A program made the position numbers and the translations under genes. From Auriscalpium vulgare (lineage: Eukaryota > Basidiomycota > Agaricomycetes > Russulales > Auriscalpiaceae): 64,000 nucleotides of DNA. The DNA lies in NCBI GenBank assembly GCA_019915015.1, contig JAHBBC010000012.1, positions 682,001 to 746,000 of the forward strand, in the 5' to 3' direction. Shown here in pieces: positions 11,622 through 24,232 of the stretch. Position 1 is the stretch's first letter. Each line of letters begins with the position of its first letter. The notes below the pieces were generated by a model, which saw only the letters and a program-made list of their open reading frames with translations, was not told the DNA's origin and ran no database searches.

Positions 11622-12671
11622 CGTCTGCGCGCGAACAGGGGAAGGTTGAACAAGTGGACAAGTGGTCGTGGCGCCGGCAGCGGCGGCACGCGTAAACGCC
11701 CTTCACGAGATCGTGAGAACATCGTGAACGCGTGAACGGTTCTAAATTAACACGGTTGAATCGTCGATTCATCTTGCCGTCCCTGTTGCCATTTGACCCA
11801 GCTCTTTATATCCCTGTTCTGGCAGAGTTCATGCGATCAGCAAGTAGGCAAGAGCGAAAGCGAGCTTGTCTCGTGGTCTAATCTGTGAAGCTTACGGAAA
11901 CCGTCTTCGCTGTCCTCACGCCTCTTGGCTCACCCGGGATGTCCTGGCGCCGTGCACGGACCTCCGAGACCAGAACCAGGTGCGTTCTCTCTTATGCACG
12001 ATCCCATTCTCCCGGCGCTGAACATGTGTCGCATACAGTCGTCAGCGCCCAAAGTTGCAATCCAACGACATGCCTTTTCAGCTCAAATCCTCGCTCCTGT
12101 CGCACCCTACGCGCCCTACAGCATTTTATCAGCACGACATAGCGCACGAATCGGCGTCCATATGACTTTAAAATGCTAAGCGCGAGGTCTGATCACAGCT
12201 CTGGCGTGGGTGGGCTATCATGCATCATGCGCGGCCCGCGGGAGGAAGGCGGAAGGAACGCAGTAGTATGGTCTCGACCTCGTGAGCATGTCCTCCCCGT
12301 CGAACATACAGAGAGCTGGAGCTGAATGAATCGTCCTCTCCAGATTCACTCCCTTCCCGTCGATAACCTTCGATTGGTGGCGATCATTGCGTTCATCCAT
12401 CTAATCGAATTCGCAAGGCCGCCCTCCCTTTCCATTTCGCCATCCTGTCAATTGTCCCAATTTCCATCAGTATCTGAGGTCCCTTGTGCGTCCAAATTCG
12501 TGGGTATGTAAAATCTTGTGCCTCCATCGTCCGAGCTCTGATAGTCACACATCCTCCACGCGTAGCTTGTGTGCTACCTGTACACTTCATGCTCAGCTAG
12601 ACTCTTACTTGCTGACCGCTTTTTGCACCTCAATCTTCACATGGTCGACATGAGTATATCACAAGTTGTCT
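11622..12671. other. Intergenic region
   Basis: This lies between the start of the chromodomain gene and the end of the next minus-strand gene. Only short overlapping frames are present. No promoter box, repeat or RNA gene could be supported. Confidence 0.5.
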
Positions 12672-13810
12672 CTACGATTTCTCCAGACCAACGTCCGAGT
12701 CTTCAGGTTGCCTCCATCGTACGCAAGAAGTCAGCGCGTCAAGAATACGATCTGACGCCTTGCGTTTGGCTGTGAAGGACGACTGCTCAGCGATCGAGGC
12801 GGCATTACTCAGCGGAAACATACTCAATGAAGACTTGACTTTCGCAGGGATCGCCCCCGCCTCGCGCGCTATCTTGGCTTTTGGCGACCGCCGAATGGAC
12901 ATCGGATGCCTAGCCTTCACCAACACCTCTTTCGCAGCACTCCTGAGTCGTTTACCAGCGCTCTGCAGGACTTTCGGAACCCGCGCAATGCGGCGTATAC
13001 CTTGTATTGCAGGTACGTCAGTGTTGTGTTTGTCGCCTCGAAGGCAGAGAATTCCTTACAGCTGTCCTTCAGCGTTGTCGGCGAAGGCTCGCATTCCCTC
13101 TTCTCGTCTCCCCCTCCATGCGTCTGCTGCCGTGCTTGCTCCATCCGTTGCTTGATTTGCATAAACTTGGCTTCACGATACTCCCGTTCGCGCTCTTGTG
13201 ACTCATTCCAGATCCTGCGCAGGGCGCTGTGAGCAACTCGAATAGGACTGCGCTGAGGTTGCGTACCGCTCAAGCTCTTCAATCTCCCTGTTGAGGCCGT
13301 CGGCGCTCGTGAACTCGGTCACCGTAGACAGGTCGAAGTCGAAATCAACGACGGGCCGGAACTCCACTCTGGGGTCTGCCCTGCTCGCGAGGCCTTGTGA
13401 CAAGAACTCGGACATGACAGCATCCATCTCCCGACCAGCTTCTGAGTCTTGTCCAGAGCGAATCGAGTACGCTGGGACTGATGCGCCTTCGCCAAATGAG
13501 TCCTCTGGGTCTATTTCTTCATCGGAATCTTCCGAAAGTCGTCCGGAATCATCCTCCTCAAGCACTCCGGCTAGTTCCATGCTCCGATATGTATCATCGG
13601 CAGATGTCATGGAGATAAACGTCAGGTCTTTAAGGCAGAGCATCGGAGACTTGCTGTCGTCTAACGGCCCCTCGGGATGGGTAGCGACGCGCACATCGAA
13701 GGATATTGCCGTATGGTGATACAGGTTATCCCAAGGCAATGGCGGCGTAGGAGATACGCCTGTGCGGCCCGCAGGATGTGTCGCCGGGTCGATTGGTAGT
13801 GACGCTTGTG
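12672..13810 (-). CDS. Unrecognised protein with acidic and charged regions
   Basis: A long minus-strand frame from about 13810 to 13203 encodes a conserved-looking segment (LPWDNLYHHTAISFDVRV) followed by a strongly acidic stretch (SEDSDEEIDPED). After an intron, a frame around 13230-12917 is rich in Arg, Glu and Gln (NESQEREREYREAKFMQIK) and would form a helix or coiled coil. A last frame ends at 12672. The frame upstream of 13810 reaches a stop codon, so the true start lies in an unidentified exon. Exon joins in the second half are uncertain. I recognise no family. Confidence 0.4.
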
Positions 13811-13980
13811 ATATAATATTCCTTGGTTACTAACCAGGCAGTCGCCCTCCCGCAATTACCATGTGTCGCAGGGCCATACAGTCGTCAGCGACTGAGGGCG
13901 TCGAAGAGTAGACTGGTGACCAGCAAGTTTATATCAACAGTACCCACGTGGGTGCTGTGAGATATAGTCGAAGAGACTAT

Positions 13981-14335
13981 TTATCCACGTACATGAAACA
14001 AACCCTCTATCCCTTCCGCTTTGCAGCTCTTCCACGCTTCATCCAAAGCGCGCGACGTTGCACGCAAAAGGTTGCCAACCTCGCTCCGCAGCGCCTCCAC
14101 CTCGCACGAAGACGCACGTACTGGGGCACGCAAAGCCACAACGTTCTGAGAAACACTGGGCTGCGTAGGCCACGCCGTAAGCACCTCCTGCAACAGATAT
14201 TTTGCGTCCCTCGAGCACGCCCTGATACGCCCGAACAGGTCGTCCAACTCTTTACCGAAGGTGTTCAGCGCGCGGATCTTGCTGGTGCAGAAGAGAGAGC
14301 CCCACGATGTGACGCCCGGACTTCGCGTACAGCCC
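13981..14335 (-). CDS. Unrecognised small protein, probably incomplete
   Basis: A minus-strand frame reads through LNTFGKELDDLFGRIRACSRDAKYLL in pieces and ends with GIEGLFHVRG at 13981. It is helical and partly amphipathic, which suggests a short helical-bundle or coiled-coil protein. The frame is closed by a stop near 14350, so any upstream exon would need an intron there; the overlapping frame up to 14501 has a hydrophobic segment but is in another phase. The family, start and true length are unknown. Confidence 0.3.
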
Positions 14336-14575
14336 TCCGAATGTTGCCGAAATCGGTTGGCAGCGTCGCTTCAACCAGCAGAAAATATGTCTGCCTTAGT
14401 AGTAGTATGGCAGTAGATGTATAAGAGAGAAAGATGAATGCAACAAGGAATCGCCCGTCCAAGATGAAAACTTCAAGAGGATATCGATACATAAGTCGCA
14501 CGGCTGCTAAAGTTGGCGCATGAGAACTGACCGAGTCGGACCAGACTCACCAGAGTCGGACTCTCTACAACCACC

Positions 14576-16016
14576 ATGGCCTCAAAGTCAAAGTCAAAGC
14601 AAGAGGAGGCCCTTCAGATCCTGGACGACCTCGACATGCTGTCGCCGGAGGCTGCAGTGTCTGCCGGCGTCAACACGTCCGCAGTTGTGCCTCCAACGGC
14701 CAATCCAGGGGAAGCCGCCGACGTCCTCGCATTCCTCGACGAGATCACACAGAAGAGCTCGGAGCCCACACGCGCGACCACCGCTCACCTGGATCGCCCA
14801 CTGTCTCGCGCTGGCACACCCAACCTCAGGAAGAGCACGGAGAGGGTGAAGGTCGGGGGACCTTCGCTGCTGGCTTCGGGCTCATCGTCTGCCAAGGGCA
14901 CCTCTCCTTCGGCATCATCATCGAGTTTGGCGGCTCCCACAAACCAGGAAGCGACACCTAAGGCCGACTCTTCTCAGGTGCAAGGATCGGGCGGTTGGGG
15001 ATGGGGAAGCGTTTGGTCCACTGCGTCCTCAGCGCTTCAACAAGCGAAGTCTGTGGTCGACGAGCAGGTGAAGAACCTGCCCAAGCAGGAGCAGGCTTTG
15101 AAATGGCGCGAAGGCGTTTTGGAATATGCGAAGACTGCTCAGTTGGACAAGCTGAGTTCGTCGCGTTTCGTGCTTTGACCGTGCCCTCGCCCTTACACGC
15201 TTGGCAGGCCAGGACTTCAGGCGTGTAGGGCTTTCTACGCTCACGGATATCCTCAACGCTGTCGCACCTCCGATCTCGGAGCATGAGGTTATACAGGTGT
15301 GGCTGAGCCATGACATGAAGGGCTACGAAGGCGTGGAGAGGCTTGTCTACAGCGCGCTTGCTCGGGTATGTTTCCTTTACTCCCGTAGCGGTATATCCTC
15401 ACAATCCGGCAGATTTTGGAGCAAGTTGAAGGCGGAGATCTGATTGTTAACCGAGGCGAAGAGTCGAAACCCAAGGATGTTCCCAGCGATGTCAAGCGCG
15501 AGATGAATGCAGTTGATGAGCTCGAGCCTGCGCTCAAGCTTGCACAAGTACGTCTTGCCTGGATGTTCTCGGGAGATAGGTCGCTTACTTCGTGGCCACA
15601 AGGCAAATCTCGAGGAGCTCATCAAGACCAACCCAGCCCCGGACCCAACAGAACCCTCATCCACCCAGAATCCAACGACAACCTCTTACGTCTATATCCG
15701 CATCCAGCCATTTACCACGTCATTCACCATCCCTGGTCCATCACCCACTGTTTCCGCTCATCTTCAGTTCATCATCCACTTGTCCGACCCCGCGCATCAG
15801 CTCGTGCACACGACAGTCACGCAGGCCGTACCTGGAAAGTGGCTGAAGATCTGGGACGACTACGACTGGGTAGAAGACCTTGTAGCTGAGGCTCTTCGAG
15901 TTGGCGTGGAGGTCGTGGGGCAAGAGTATATTGTCGCGCGTATGGGGTGGGCAAAGGAGAAGGACGACGACGAGCAGGCCGAAAGCTTCGCCCATGTATC
16001 TGCCTCGGATGCCTGA
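14576..16016 (+). CDS. MTC1: Maintenance of telomere capping protein 1 homolog
   Basis: Exons 14576-15155, 15208-15365, 15413-15547 and 15603-16016 give 428 residues with consistent phases. The N-terminus carries ADVLAFLDEIT, a Ser/Thr-rich linker, then GWGWGSVWSTASSALQQAK. The C-terminal half has STLTDILNAVAPPISEHEV and a beta-rich domain ending WVEDLVAEALRVGVEVVGQEYIVARMGW. These match the fungal Mtc1 family. The yeast protein is linked genetically to telomere capping, and its biochemical role is poorly defined. The gene is convergent with NDUFS3, with only 106 bases between the two stop codons. Confidence 0.85.
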
Positions 16017-16122
16017 GACGGCCATGAGGAGGATCCATTTTGTACTCATAAAGACGTCATGTTGCGGCGATGAATATTTATGGGTTATGAGCATGCACTA
16101 GCCAATACACATCTATGCAACG

Positions 16123-17267
16123 TTACTTCTTCTGAGACTCCTCGGGTTTGGGAGGAGGTAGAGGCTTGAACTCAGCAGGCTTGCGCGGCTCCGTACCCTC
16201 CCCAGTCTGCTCCCAAGGAGACAATGATTCGAAGTTGCTGGCAGAACTGTGAGCGAGAATAAAAGCGAGGATACAGAAGAGTACGAACCGGAATGCCTGG
16301 GTAAGTTGCAGAGGCTCGTATACGACGCGCTTCTTCTCCTCATCATATCTAACCTCCGTGTATCCCTGAAATACAACTTAAGTACGACGGCTCCAAAGAG
16401 CTCAGAGCTACCTCAGCACTCACAGTGAGAGGGAAGTCTTTGCGAAGAGGGTGTCCTTCGAAACCTGGAACTGGCGTTAGCTTGGGTTCTCATCACGGGT
16501 TCAGATGTCTACCATAGTCGGTCATGATTCGGCGACTAGAGGACATAATCGTTAGTGAAATAATTATCTCACAAGTCGGCCAAACGTACAGGTCTGGATG
16601 GTCCTTGAAGAAAATGCCGAACAAGTCCCACGTTTCACGTTCAAACCTGACACGCAAGTTAGAACGGTGTCATAATACGCATGTATATCACGCACCAATC
16701 GGCACCTCTGAAAACCTGTGTAGCGCTGGGCACCGCATCCGCCTCCCCTGCGTATGTCTTCACCCGGATTCGTGCAGCATGCCGAATGCTCAACAAATGG
16801 TAGACAACCTCGAAACGCTGGTCGCGCTCGGGGAAGTCAACACCGCTGACGTCCATCAATTGCTTAAACTGAGTCTGTGCATGGTCGCGAAGGAAGGTGA
16901 GGACGGGCACGACGCCGGATGGGGGGATGTAGAGAGTGAGTTCGTCCTTCAGCACGGAGAACTGTTGGATGTATTTCGGGAGACACTGGGTGAGGTATGA
17001 CCCATAGTTGTGCAGCTTCTCCGTGGTCTCTGCATATGTGACAATCGTGGGATTGGGAGATGTAGCTTCCGTGAATGGAGAGGTGGACGCTGTCAAAGTC
17101 GTGAATATGGAACGCCTTTAGAGAGAGTCGGATAATTCACCTTGAGACGGACGCGACGAATGAAGCTGGCGGGTAGCCAGACCCGCAGCGACGCGCGCAG
17201 GCTGCGCTGCCTGCGGTGCGACACCTCTGAGTAGCCCTTTGGCCGCTGCAGCTATGCGGAGAGACAT
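16123..17267 (-). CDS. NDUFS3: NADH:ubiquinone oxidoreductase 30 kDa subunit (complex I)
   Basis: Seven exons on the minus strand (17267-17141, 17089-16696, 16646-16590, 16535-16513, 16464-16424, 16365-16289, 16237-16123) give 277 residues. The first exon is a basic, Ser/Ala-rich mitochondrial presequence ([15 protein letters not shown]). The body shows [20 protein letters not shown], then [25 protein letters not shown] and the C-terminal FESLSPWEQ, all typical of this peripheral-arm core subunit near the quinone site. The 23-nt exon carries RRIMTDY. The gene is head-to-head with the SPF27 gene. Confidence 0.95.
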
Positions 17268-17384
17268 GGTGGTGGTCGCTGTGGTGAACAGCGAGCTCGT
17301 CGACCGGAACGGGCCCGTTCAAACTCCGCGCCGCCCGCCGGCCGACCCCGCACTACACCTCCCGGCTTCCTGCTCAGAACTGAA
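17268..17384. promoter_or_regulatory. Shared divergent promoter of NDUFS3 and SPF27
   Basis: Only 117 bases separate the two start codons, and no TATA box is evident. Both genes must use this GC-rich interval, or leader sequence overlapping it, for initiation. Confidence 0.6.
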
Positions 17385-18185
17385 ATGGCTGAACCAACTC
17401 CTCAAATCTTCGACTCCTTGCCTTACTATGATAACGACCTTGAGCTGCATCCAGTCCTCAGGGAGAAGGTCCAACACGAGCTAGCTGTCGAGACACAAAA
17501 GGTGCAGCAGGAAACGCTACATTCGCGCGTTCCTCCAGCGTATGAACTGTTCACGGTGCGTATCCAATCACGAACACCGTTCACATATATCTGAGTGCTG
17601 CAACAGAATCACCCCCTTCTTGCTGCGGAGATGCTACGCGCGGAGGCTCGAAAACCCTTGACTGCCATCGACACGACGCGATATTCACTGCCGGCACCTC
17701 ACGCGGCGCCTGGAACCGACGAGGAGTGGAAGGCTGCATTAGACAATGCTCATGCACAGCTAGAGCATCAAAGAATCAGGTACGTTTGTTTTCAGATCCC
17801 CAACTTCATTGCTCAATATCCGGGCATTTACAGGCACAATAACCTCGCACTTTTGACACAGTATGGGAGCAATGCGTGGCGGATACACAACTACGCACTA
17901 GAAGCTGACGCAAAACGCGCCGAAAAGCTGCTAGAGGAATTGAAGGAGGAGACGACAGAGGTCAACCGGGACAGAAAGAACACCCAAGTGCGTACATCGC
18001 AGCCGTTTGTTGCGACCTATCTGACAGTTCTGAAGACGCGCTTGGGCAACCAACTCACGTCGTTAGAGACAAGGTGGACCGAACTCATCTCGAGTGTTCT
18101 ACAGATCGAGATGGCGAATGCTGCGCTCGAGGCTGAGCTTCACAGGCTCAACAAGCGGGAGACCGAGTTGGCGGGTGCCTTGTGA
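17385..18185 (+). CDS. Pre-mRNA-splicing factor SPF27 (BCAS2 homolog)
   Basis: Exons 17385-17555, 17607-17779, 17834-17987 and 18036-18185 give 215 residues; human BCAS2 has 225. The protein begins with FDSLPYYDNDLELHPVLREK, continues through NHPLLAAEMLRAEA and ends in long helices (WRIHNYALEADAKRAEKLLEE, then QLTSLETRWTELISSVLQIE) that form the expected coiled coil. This is a core subunit of the Prp19/NineTeen complex of the spliceosome, fitting for such an intron-rich genome. Every splice junction keeps frame with the family consensus. Confidence 0.92.
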
Positions 18186-18583
18186 GGGTTGTAGTCATGT
18201 AGCGTTGTACTGTATTCATTCGGCATTTTGGCGTGTCTGCCAGCGATCATGGTCAGTGGTAGCAATCAAAATTTATTCATCCTCGAGTCAAAAGGCGGGA
18301 GTCGCGGCGACGGGGACCGGATAACTACTCGATTTGATTCCGCCCGCGCCGACAGCGCCGGCCATGCACCTCCGCTGGCCACTATTGGCCAAAGCTTCAG
18401 TGCGTCTGCGCTGGACAACCCCGTCCTCACCTCCCCGCCCTACTCTGCCCTCCGGTGCGCCTCCACTGACCACTGCATCTGCGGAAGGCTCGCGCTGACT
18501 TTCTTTGGCCTTTCAGCCATCCAAAGTGCTCAATCCCGGAGCGCAGAAGAAGAAAAAGCACAGTGGCGTCTCACGACGCGTTT
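18186..18583 (+). other. Spacer and possible upstream exon of the BAT2-like gene
   Basis: This holds the 3' flank of the SPF27 gene and the region before the next start codon. A pyrimidine tract ending in ttTCAG at about 18516 precedes a frame PSKVLNPGAQKKKKHSG that looks coding but is out of phase with the exon starting at 18584. It may be an alternative first exon. Confidence 0.35.
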
Positions 18584-21500
18584 ATGGAGAATCCAGACTC
18601 CTCCGCACAGGCTACCTCGGGGTCGACGGACGCGGTACAGAAGTTGGAAGGTCAGGGCGCGGAGAGCATCCCATCGGACGCGACGAGCATAGTGTCAGAG
18701 GCCGCTCCTGTCGCGAGCCAGGAGTCGAAGGAAGGCGGGGGAGATGCTGCCCAAGGTCCGCCCCGTTCCCTCCCCTTTGCGCAGGCATCGGGTTCGATCT
18801 CCTCTGGAGCGACACCTGCAGGCGGAGTTGCTGCACCGCACCCGAAGAAGTTCAGTGCCTTCAATATCAACAAGAAGTTCCTGGAGAAGAATACCGCAAC
18901 GCCGGGCTCAAGTCAGAACTCTTTGGCGTCGACTTCGTCGAAATCTGCAGGAACCTCAGGTGCGCAACTCACCCCAGGATCACTCGCTTGAAAGCTTGAC
19001 CGTTTACTCTTCACTAATATAGCCAAACCTTCCCCTGCGCTGTCTACTTCACACTCCCGCCTAGTTACCACGAAACTCACGGCTCTAGCTCCACCGTCGA
19101 CCACAACGGGTCCAGGATGGTCTCGTCCTGCATCTGCCACACCCCCAGTAGCACCTTCACCCGGCACAACGGCCAACGCTGCCAATGTTCTCGCCTCGCC
19201 TGCGCCCCATGGTCCTCCGCAGCTACCTCATGTAGGAAAGGTCATCCAACCGCAGCCACGTGGGGTGGCGCCTGCAGCGCCTGCATCCAAACAGGAGGGC
19301 CTCAAGAACTTGCACAGCAAGCCAGTCTGGGGCAATCTGAAACCTGGCGGCCTCAATAGTATCGGTGCGGACGCGAAGGTACAGAATGACTTCCCTACAG
19401 CTGCAGAAGTTGCTCAAGGTTCGCGATTCTACCTCATGTCTCGCTAAACTATCCCTTATATTGTCAACAGCGCGTATAGTGAGGACTGTCGACAGACCGT
19501 TGGACAATAATGTTGCACCTGTAGTCGGACCCGCGCAAAAGCAGGCTGCCATCGAAGCTGACACGTTCCGGGGCGTTCATCTGGACCCCAATGCACATCA
19601 TTGGGACGAGGTACGCACAGTGCGTCTGGTCGTCGATGCATGCAGTAAATACCTTCGTGTAGGAGGAGGACAACGACGATTTTCTAGGCGGTGTCATTGA
19701 GTTCGGAGACGGCAGGCAGTATCAAATCCAGCCTGCGGATGCTGACGTTCCCATAGACCAAGCAGAGGCGGCGTCACAGCTCAGAGCGTCTTCGCCACCC
19801 GTCCTCGTCAACAAAGAGGACCGATTTGCGGATGACTTTGATCGAAGTTGGCCAAGATCCAAGCCTCCAGTAGCCAGCATCCGGCCAAGCGACGGTTATC
19901 ATCCGGTGCCGTCGGCCTCCTCTGCTTCTTCTCTGTCCCCGCAAGATCTCTCTCGTGTGCTGTTCAACGAGCGTTCGAATCGTCTCGAGCCCTATTCGAA
20001 CGCCCACAGCCGACCGGGAAACAACGGTATGATGCTACTTACAGACATACAACAACAACTTGTTCACATGGCGTTCTAGGTGATAGCAAACCGATGCGGG
20101 ACGTTCCACCTCACCACAACGTACAGCTATTGCAGAAGGGCCCAGAACGAGGCATGAATGGGTTGGACCATGATCGACCGTTCCGAGATAGTGGTCGGCG
20201 CGTCTCCATGTCATCGCAGGGCTCAGAAGATCGGCCTTGGGATCGAGGCAGGCGCAATTCAAACGCTCAGCAGGCCCTCCCTCCGCATTCAGCAAGGCGA
20301 GAAACCTCGAGGGAAGGGGGACGCCAACTACCACCACATTTAGCGTCCTTGCCTCCGCCGCCACCGCCACCACACAGGCAACCGCCACCTCGTGAGCGAG
20401 AGCCGTGGCATCACGCACCCTCGTCAGCTCGCGAAGATGTCTCCCCCGTTTCTATTCGAGGCGCTCGTTCCCCGAGTAGCTCTCGCGATGCTGTTCCGTC
20501 TGTATCGTCCCCTATCGCTCCAGCAGTTTCACCGCTTGATGTCGAGGACGCCCGCAAAGCTGCCATGCACACAGCAGCAGAGCGAGCTCGAATCAGGCGC
20601 CAGCAGGAGGAAGAGGAACGCGAGAAAGAGAAGGAGCGAGCGCGGAAGAAAGCAGCTGAACTAGAGGCGAAGATGAAGGCTTTGGAAACGCCGGCACAGG
20701 TACGCTCAGCATCATAAGACCTTTTGCTGTGCCTGACATGATATGACCAACGTCATAGACGGTTGAGCCTCGAGAAGCAGACACGCATCCCGCGCCTGAA
20801 GACGTTCTACCCGTGGCAAGTTCACCAGCTGCGACAGAGGCATATCTTGACAGGACACCTTTGTCTCGCCCTCCATCATTACAACCGTCTTCTCGAGAAC
20901 GAGACGCAGGACCACGTCCATTCATGTCCCGAACGCCGTCGTTCCGAGGTCCTCAGACGGCTGTGAACGGGCTGCCACCCACGTCAGAATCTTCATGGAG
21001 AAGCAAGGCAGCTCCTTTACCACCGCTCGCCACTCGGACGACTCCGCGATTCACACCCGCCCAAAACGTCACTCCCGTTGCGCCTCTACCCCCAGTCTCG
21101 CTCTCCGAGGTGCCCGCCGTATCCCTCGATCATGACGAAGGCTTAGAGGAGGTCGACTTCACCGAATTGGGCAAGTTTGTCGGGGTCGAAGAGCCGATAC
21201 CAGAGGAACCGGCGGAGACAGAACAGCCGTCATTCCGGGCCTCTCGCCCTGTTGCTACCGACTTCTTCGACGCGCAGGCAGACCCCACCTCTGAATCTCG
21301 GAGTGACGTAGAGTCTACTTGGAGACGAAAGCCGAACCACATGGTTCTCTCAGAGCTGCCTCCTGCGACGATCAACCACGTCCAAGATCGCATGCCAGAG
21401 GCTACCTTGGGCCCTCTGTCCCCGGCCATCTCCATCTCAGGACAGCAGTCTCCGACGAAATCTCACGCCCCTCCTTCTGAGCACGCTTCTTCCAATGCGT

Positions 21501-23665
21501 CCTTTAGCCAAACTTTGGTGGTCCCGCCAAATATCGGATTTCAGCGCTCTCCTCGGACGCCTGCATATCGCGAAGCATCTATGTCCGCCCTTGACGATAC
21601 GATGTCAAGAATCAAAGGCGCTTTGAACGTTATGCATGGTCAAGACGTCCCTAGGGAAACCCATCGCTCCGGCCTGCCGACGGACAGCCGAGTTGCTGAG
21701 GTGTCGAAATCTGATCCGGTGCCGTTGAATCATGCCAGGCCTCTCAAGTGGGCCCCGCCAGCAATGAAGCAGCACGTTCCCGCCCCACCCATGACATTCG
21801 CGGTCACATCTACTGAGCTAGACGTCGCTCATCATCGTCACCCACCTCACGTCCACTTGCCACGCGTACGCCCTCGTGCGTTGCCCCCGAAGCTAAATAT
21901 GCAGCTGTTCAGTGCGCCACCGCCGCGCGCTCGGCTAGACAACGTGTCGTGGAACCCCAGCGTGGAAGGCATGACCACGAAGGATTACTCAATCAATGGT
22001 GTGCTGTTCGACAAAAACCCACTATTTGCCAAGAGCCCGGCATTCAAGAGTAAGATGAGGTTGAAGGTCGTTCTGCCGCAGACTAGACTGCTTGTGTCCA
22101 ACCACCATAACACACTACTGCCGAAGGTCAATCTGCCGGATAAACCGCTATTGAACAACAAAGCTGTCGACGCCGGAGCCTTTGGGCGGCCTCGTGCAGA
22201 TGAGCAACAGACGTGGCGCAGAAACGCACCGTTCGGAGGCGATCAGGCAGACGATGCTCGTCATGAGAGCGAACTGGAGACCGTCAGTCGTTCACCACCT
22301 CCAGATCCAGACCGCGCAGGCCCTTCTACTCAAAAGACCATCGCCGGGTCAACTGCTGACACTGCATCAAGGTCGCGGTCACAACCGAAGATGCCAGCAG
22401 GCGCAGCGGTTGCGTTCTATCGGGACTCACACGTGGACTTGGATCAGCCAAAGTCATCCGTCAGATTTATCGTATCCAGTGAGCTGGAGGATGGCCACCC
22501 CGTTGCTACTTCTTCTGGATCTGCGGACTTGGACGTGATACATAAATCGTCTCCTGCTGCCAAGTTGTCTCCCTCATCGTCACCAACAAGTGTACGCGAG
22601 AAGCCTGAGAGTAAGAGTTCGGATGGCTCGGTAATTATCCCACTATGCACGTTGGATCTGAGCTCATTACATCGCCAGCAGTCAGATCATGCACCTTTGA
22701 CGCCGCCGACGCCGGTCACCTGGTCGAAGACGCTCTCCATCAAAGACTCACCTCGTCGTCCTGATCCCGACCAAATAAAAATGCTCTGGGCGCATCCGTC
22801 CGCGAAAGCGGAAGTCACGGGTGTGAACTCTCTGGAAGGAATCGCGGACGACCTCAGCACCGTGCCCTTCTCGCTGCAAGACGTGAAGTCAGAAGACGGA
22901 GAGACACCACCCCCCACGGTATCGCATGTGCCAGCCCCGTCTCGCTTGTCCCTCCACGACGTGACGCGGGCGTTCCAGACAGTGCCATCGGCGCCAGCAG
23001 GGCCGTCGACTCAAAAGGCACCAGCCCAATCGTCGCCTCTGTCGCATCCAGCTGTGCCCCGGCAGCCAAGCTACCCTCCGCCAACATCTGTCCCATCGAA
23101 CATGCGCCCAGCATATCCGGGATATCCTTCCCCGATGATGAGCCACTCGCCCGCACCCGGTGTGATGTACCCCATGGCGCCCAGCCCCGTCTCAGGACCC
23201 ATGATGATGAACGGGCCGTCCCCGCAATACTGGATGCTCCCTGGCCCCGGCGGGCAGACGCCAGGCGCGGTGATGCGCCCCCTGCCGTCGCCGTACCCGC
23301 AGTACATGGCGTACCCGTCGCCCGGGGGCCCGCCCATGTACGGCGCCGGTGCGCCGCCGCCGCTCGCCTCGCAGCCGAACACGCCGGGGGGCGCGCAGAA
23401 CCGCGGGCGGACGCCGGCGATGATGAGCCCCGTGCTGCCGCACGCGCGCCCGCCGATGCAGATGTATCAGAGCAGCCCGGTGCTGATGCATGCGCCCGTG
23501 ATGCATGTGCAGCCGACGTACGCGCCGGGCCTGCCTGCGGGGCGTGGGGACGGCAGAGGTCCGTATGGCGCGCAGATGGTGCATCATCCGCAAGCGTCGA
23601 ACCACCCGCCAGCACAGCAGAGCGGGTACGCACCTCCAGCGTCGTACGGTCGGCCAGCTTGGTAG
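18584..23665 (+). CDS. Large disordered protein with BAT2/PRRC2-type N-terminus
   Basis: Exons 18584-18959, 19023-19418, 19471-19610, 19663-20026, 20080-20699 and 20759-23665 keep phase and give about 1600 residues. The N-terminal third has KKFSAFNINKKFLEKN, SRLVTTKLTAL, KPVWGNLKP and NDFPTAAEVAQ, which resemble the BAT2_N region of PRRC2 proteins. An acidic motif EEDNDDFLGGVIEFG follows. Residues around 20580-20690 form a charged helix (RQQEEEEREKEKERARKK). The rest is Pro/Ser-rich and ends in a Pro/Met/Gly/Tyr-rich tail with many PxM and YP repeats. PRRC2 proteins associate with RNA and translation initiation, so a role in mRNA metabolism is plausible but inferred. The start is uncertain; the ATG at 18584 is the first in frame. 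Confidence 0.75.
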
Positions 23666-23896
23666 ATATATCGACGACTTGTTTCATACATACTCACCGA
23701 CTCTTTCATTTGCTGAACCTTACGTCGCTTTAACTTTTTCATTGTGATTATTGGATGTCATTCTGGTCCTTGCTCTCGAGGCCCTCTGCTGATTCTGTTT
23801 GTCTGGGAAAGTGCACTTAAATTATGAATCTATCGCAGCCGGTGACCCATAGGGTATCACTATTACAGGAAGACCTATAACGAAAGCGCAAGCGAT

Positions 23897-24200
23897 CTAT
23901 TGGGCCGCCAGCTGAACAGCACGCTCCGCGGCTTCATCCAGGCTGTCGAATGGGATGATCTTCAGACCGGATTCCCGGATCATCCTAAATGCCGCATGGT
24001 CAGTCGACAATCAGATGCTAAAGCTGAGGAAAACATACGCTTTCGCCTCGGCTTCCTTCGTGCCCTTGAGACGCACGACCAGGGGGATTTCGAGAGAGAG
24101 CTCCTTCGTCGCCTTGATCACACCCTCAGCGATGTAGTCACAGCGCATGATACCTGAGGGGTGCTTTAGTTTATGTTTCGTTACTACAGGATGCCACGTA

Positions 24201-24232
<32 letters not shown>

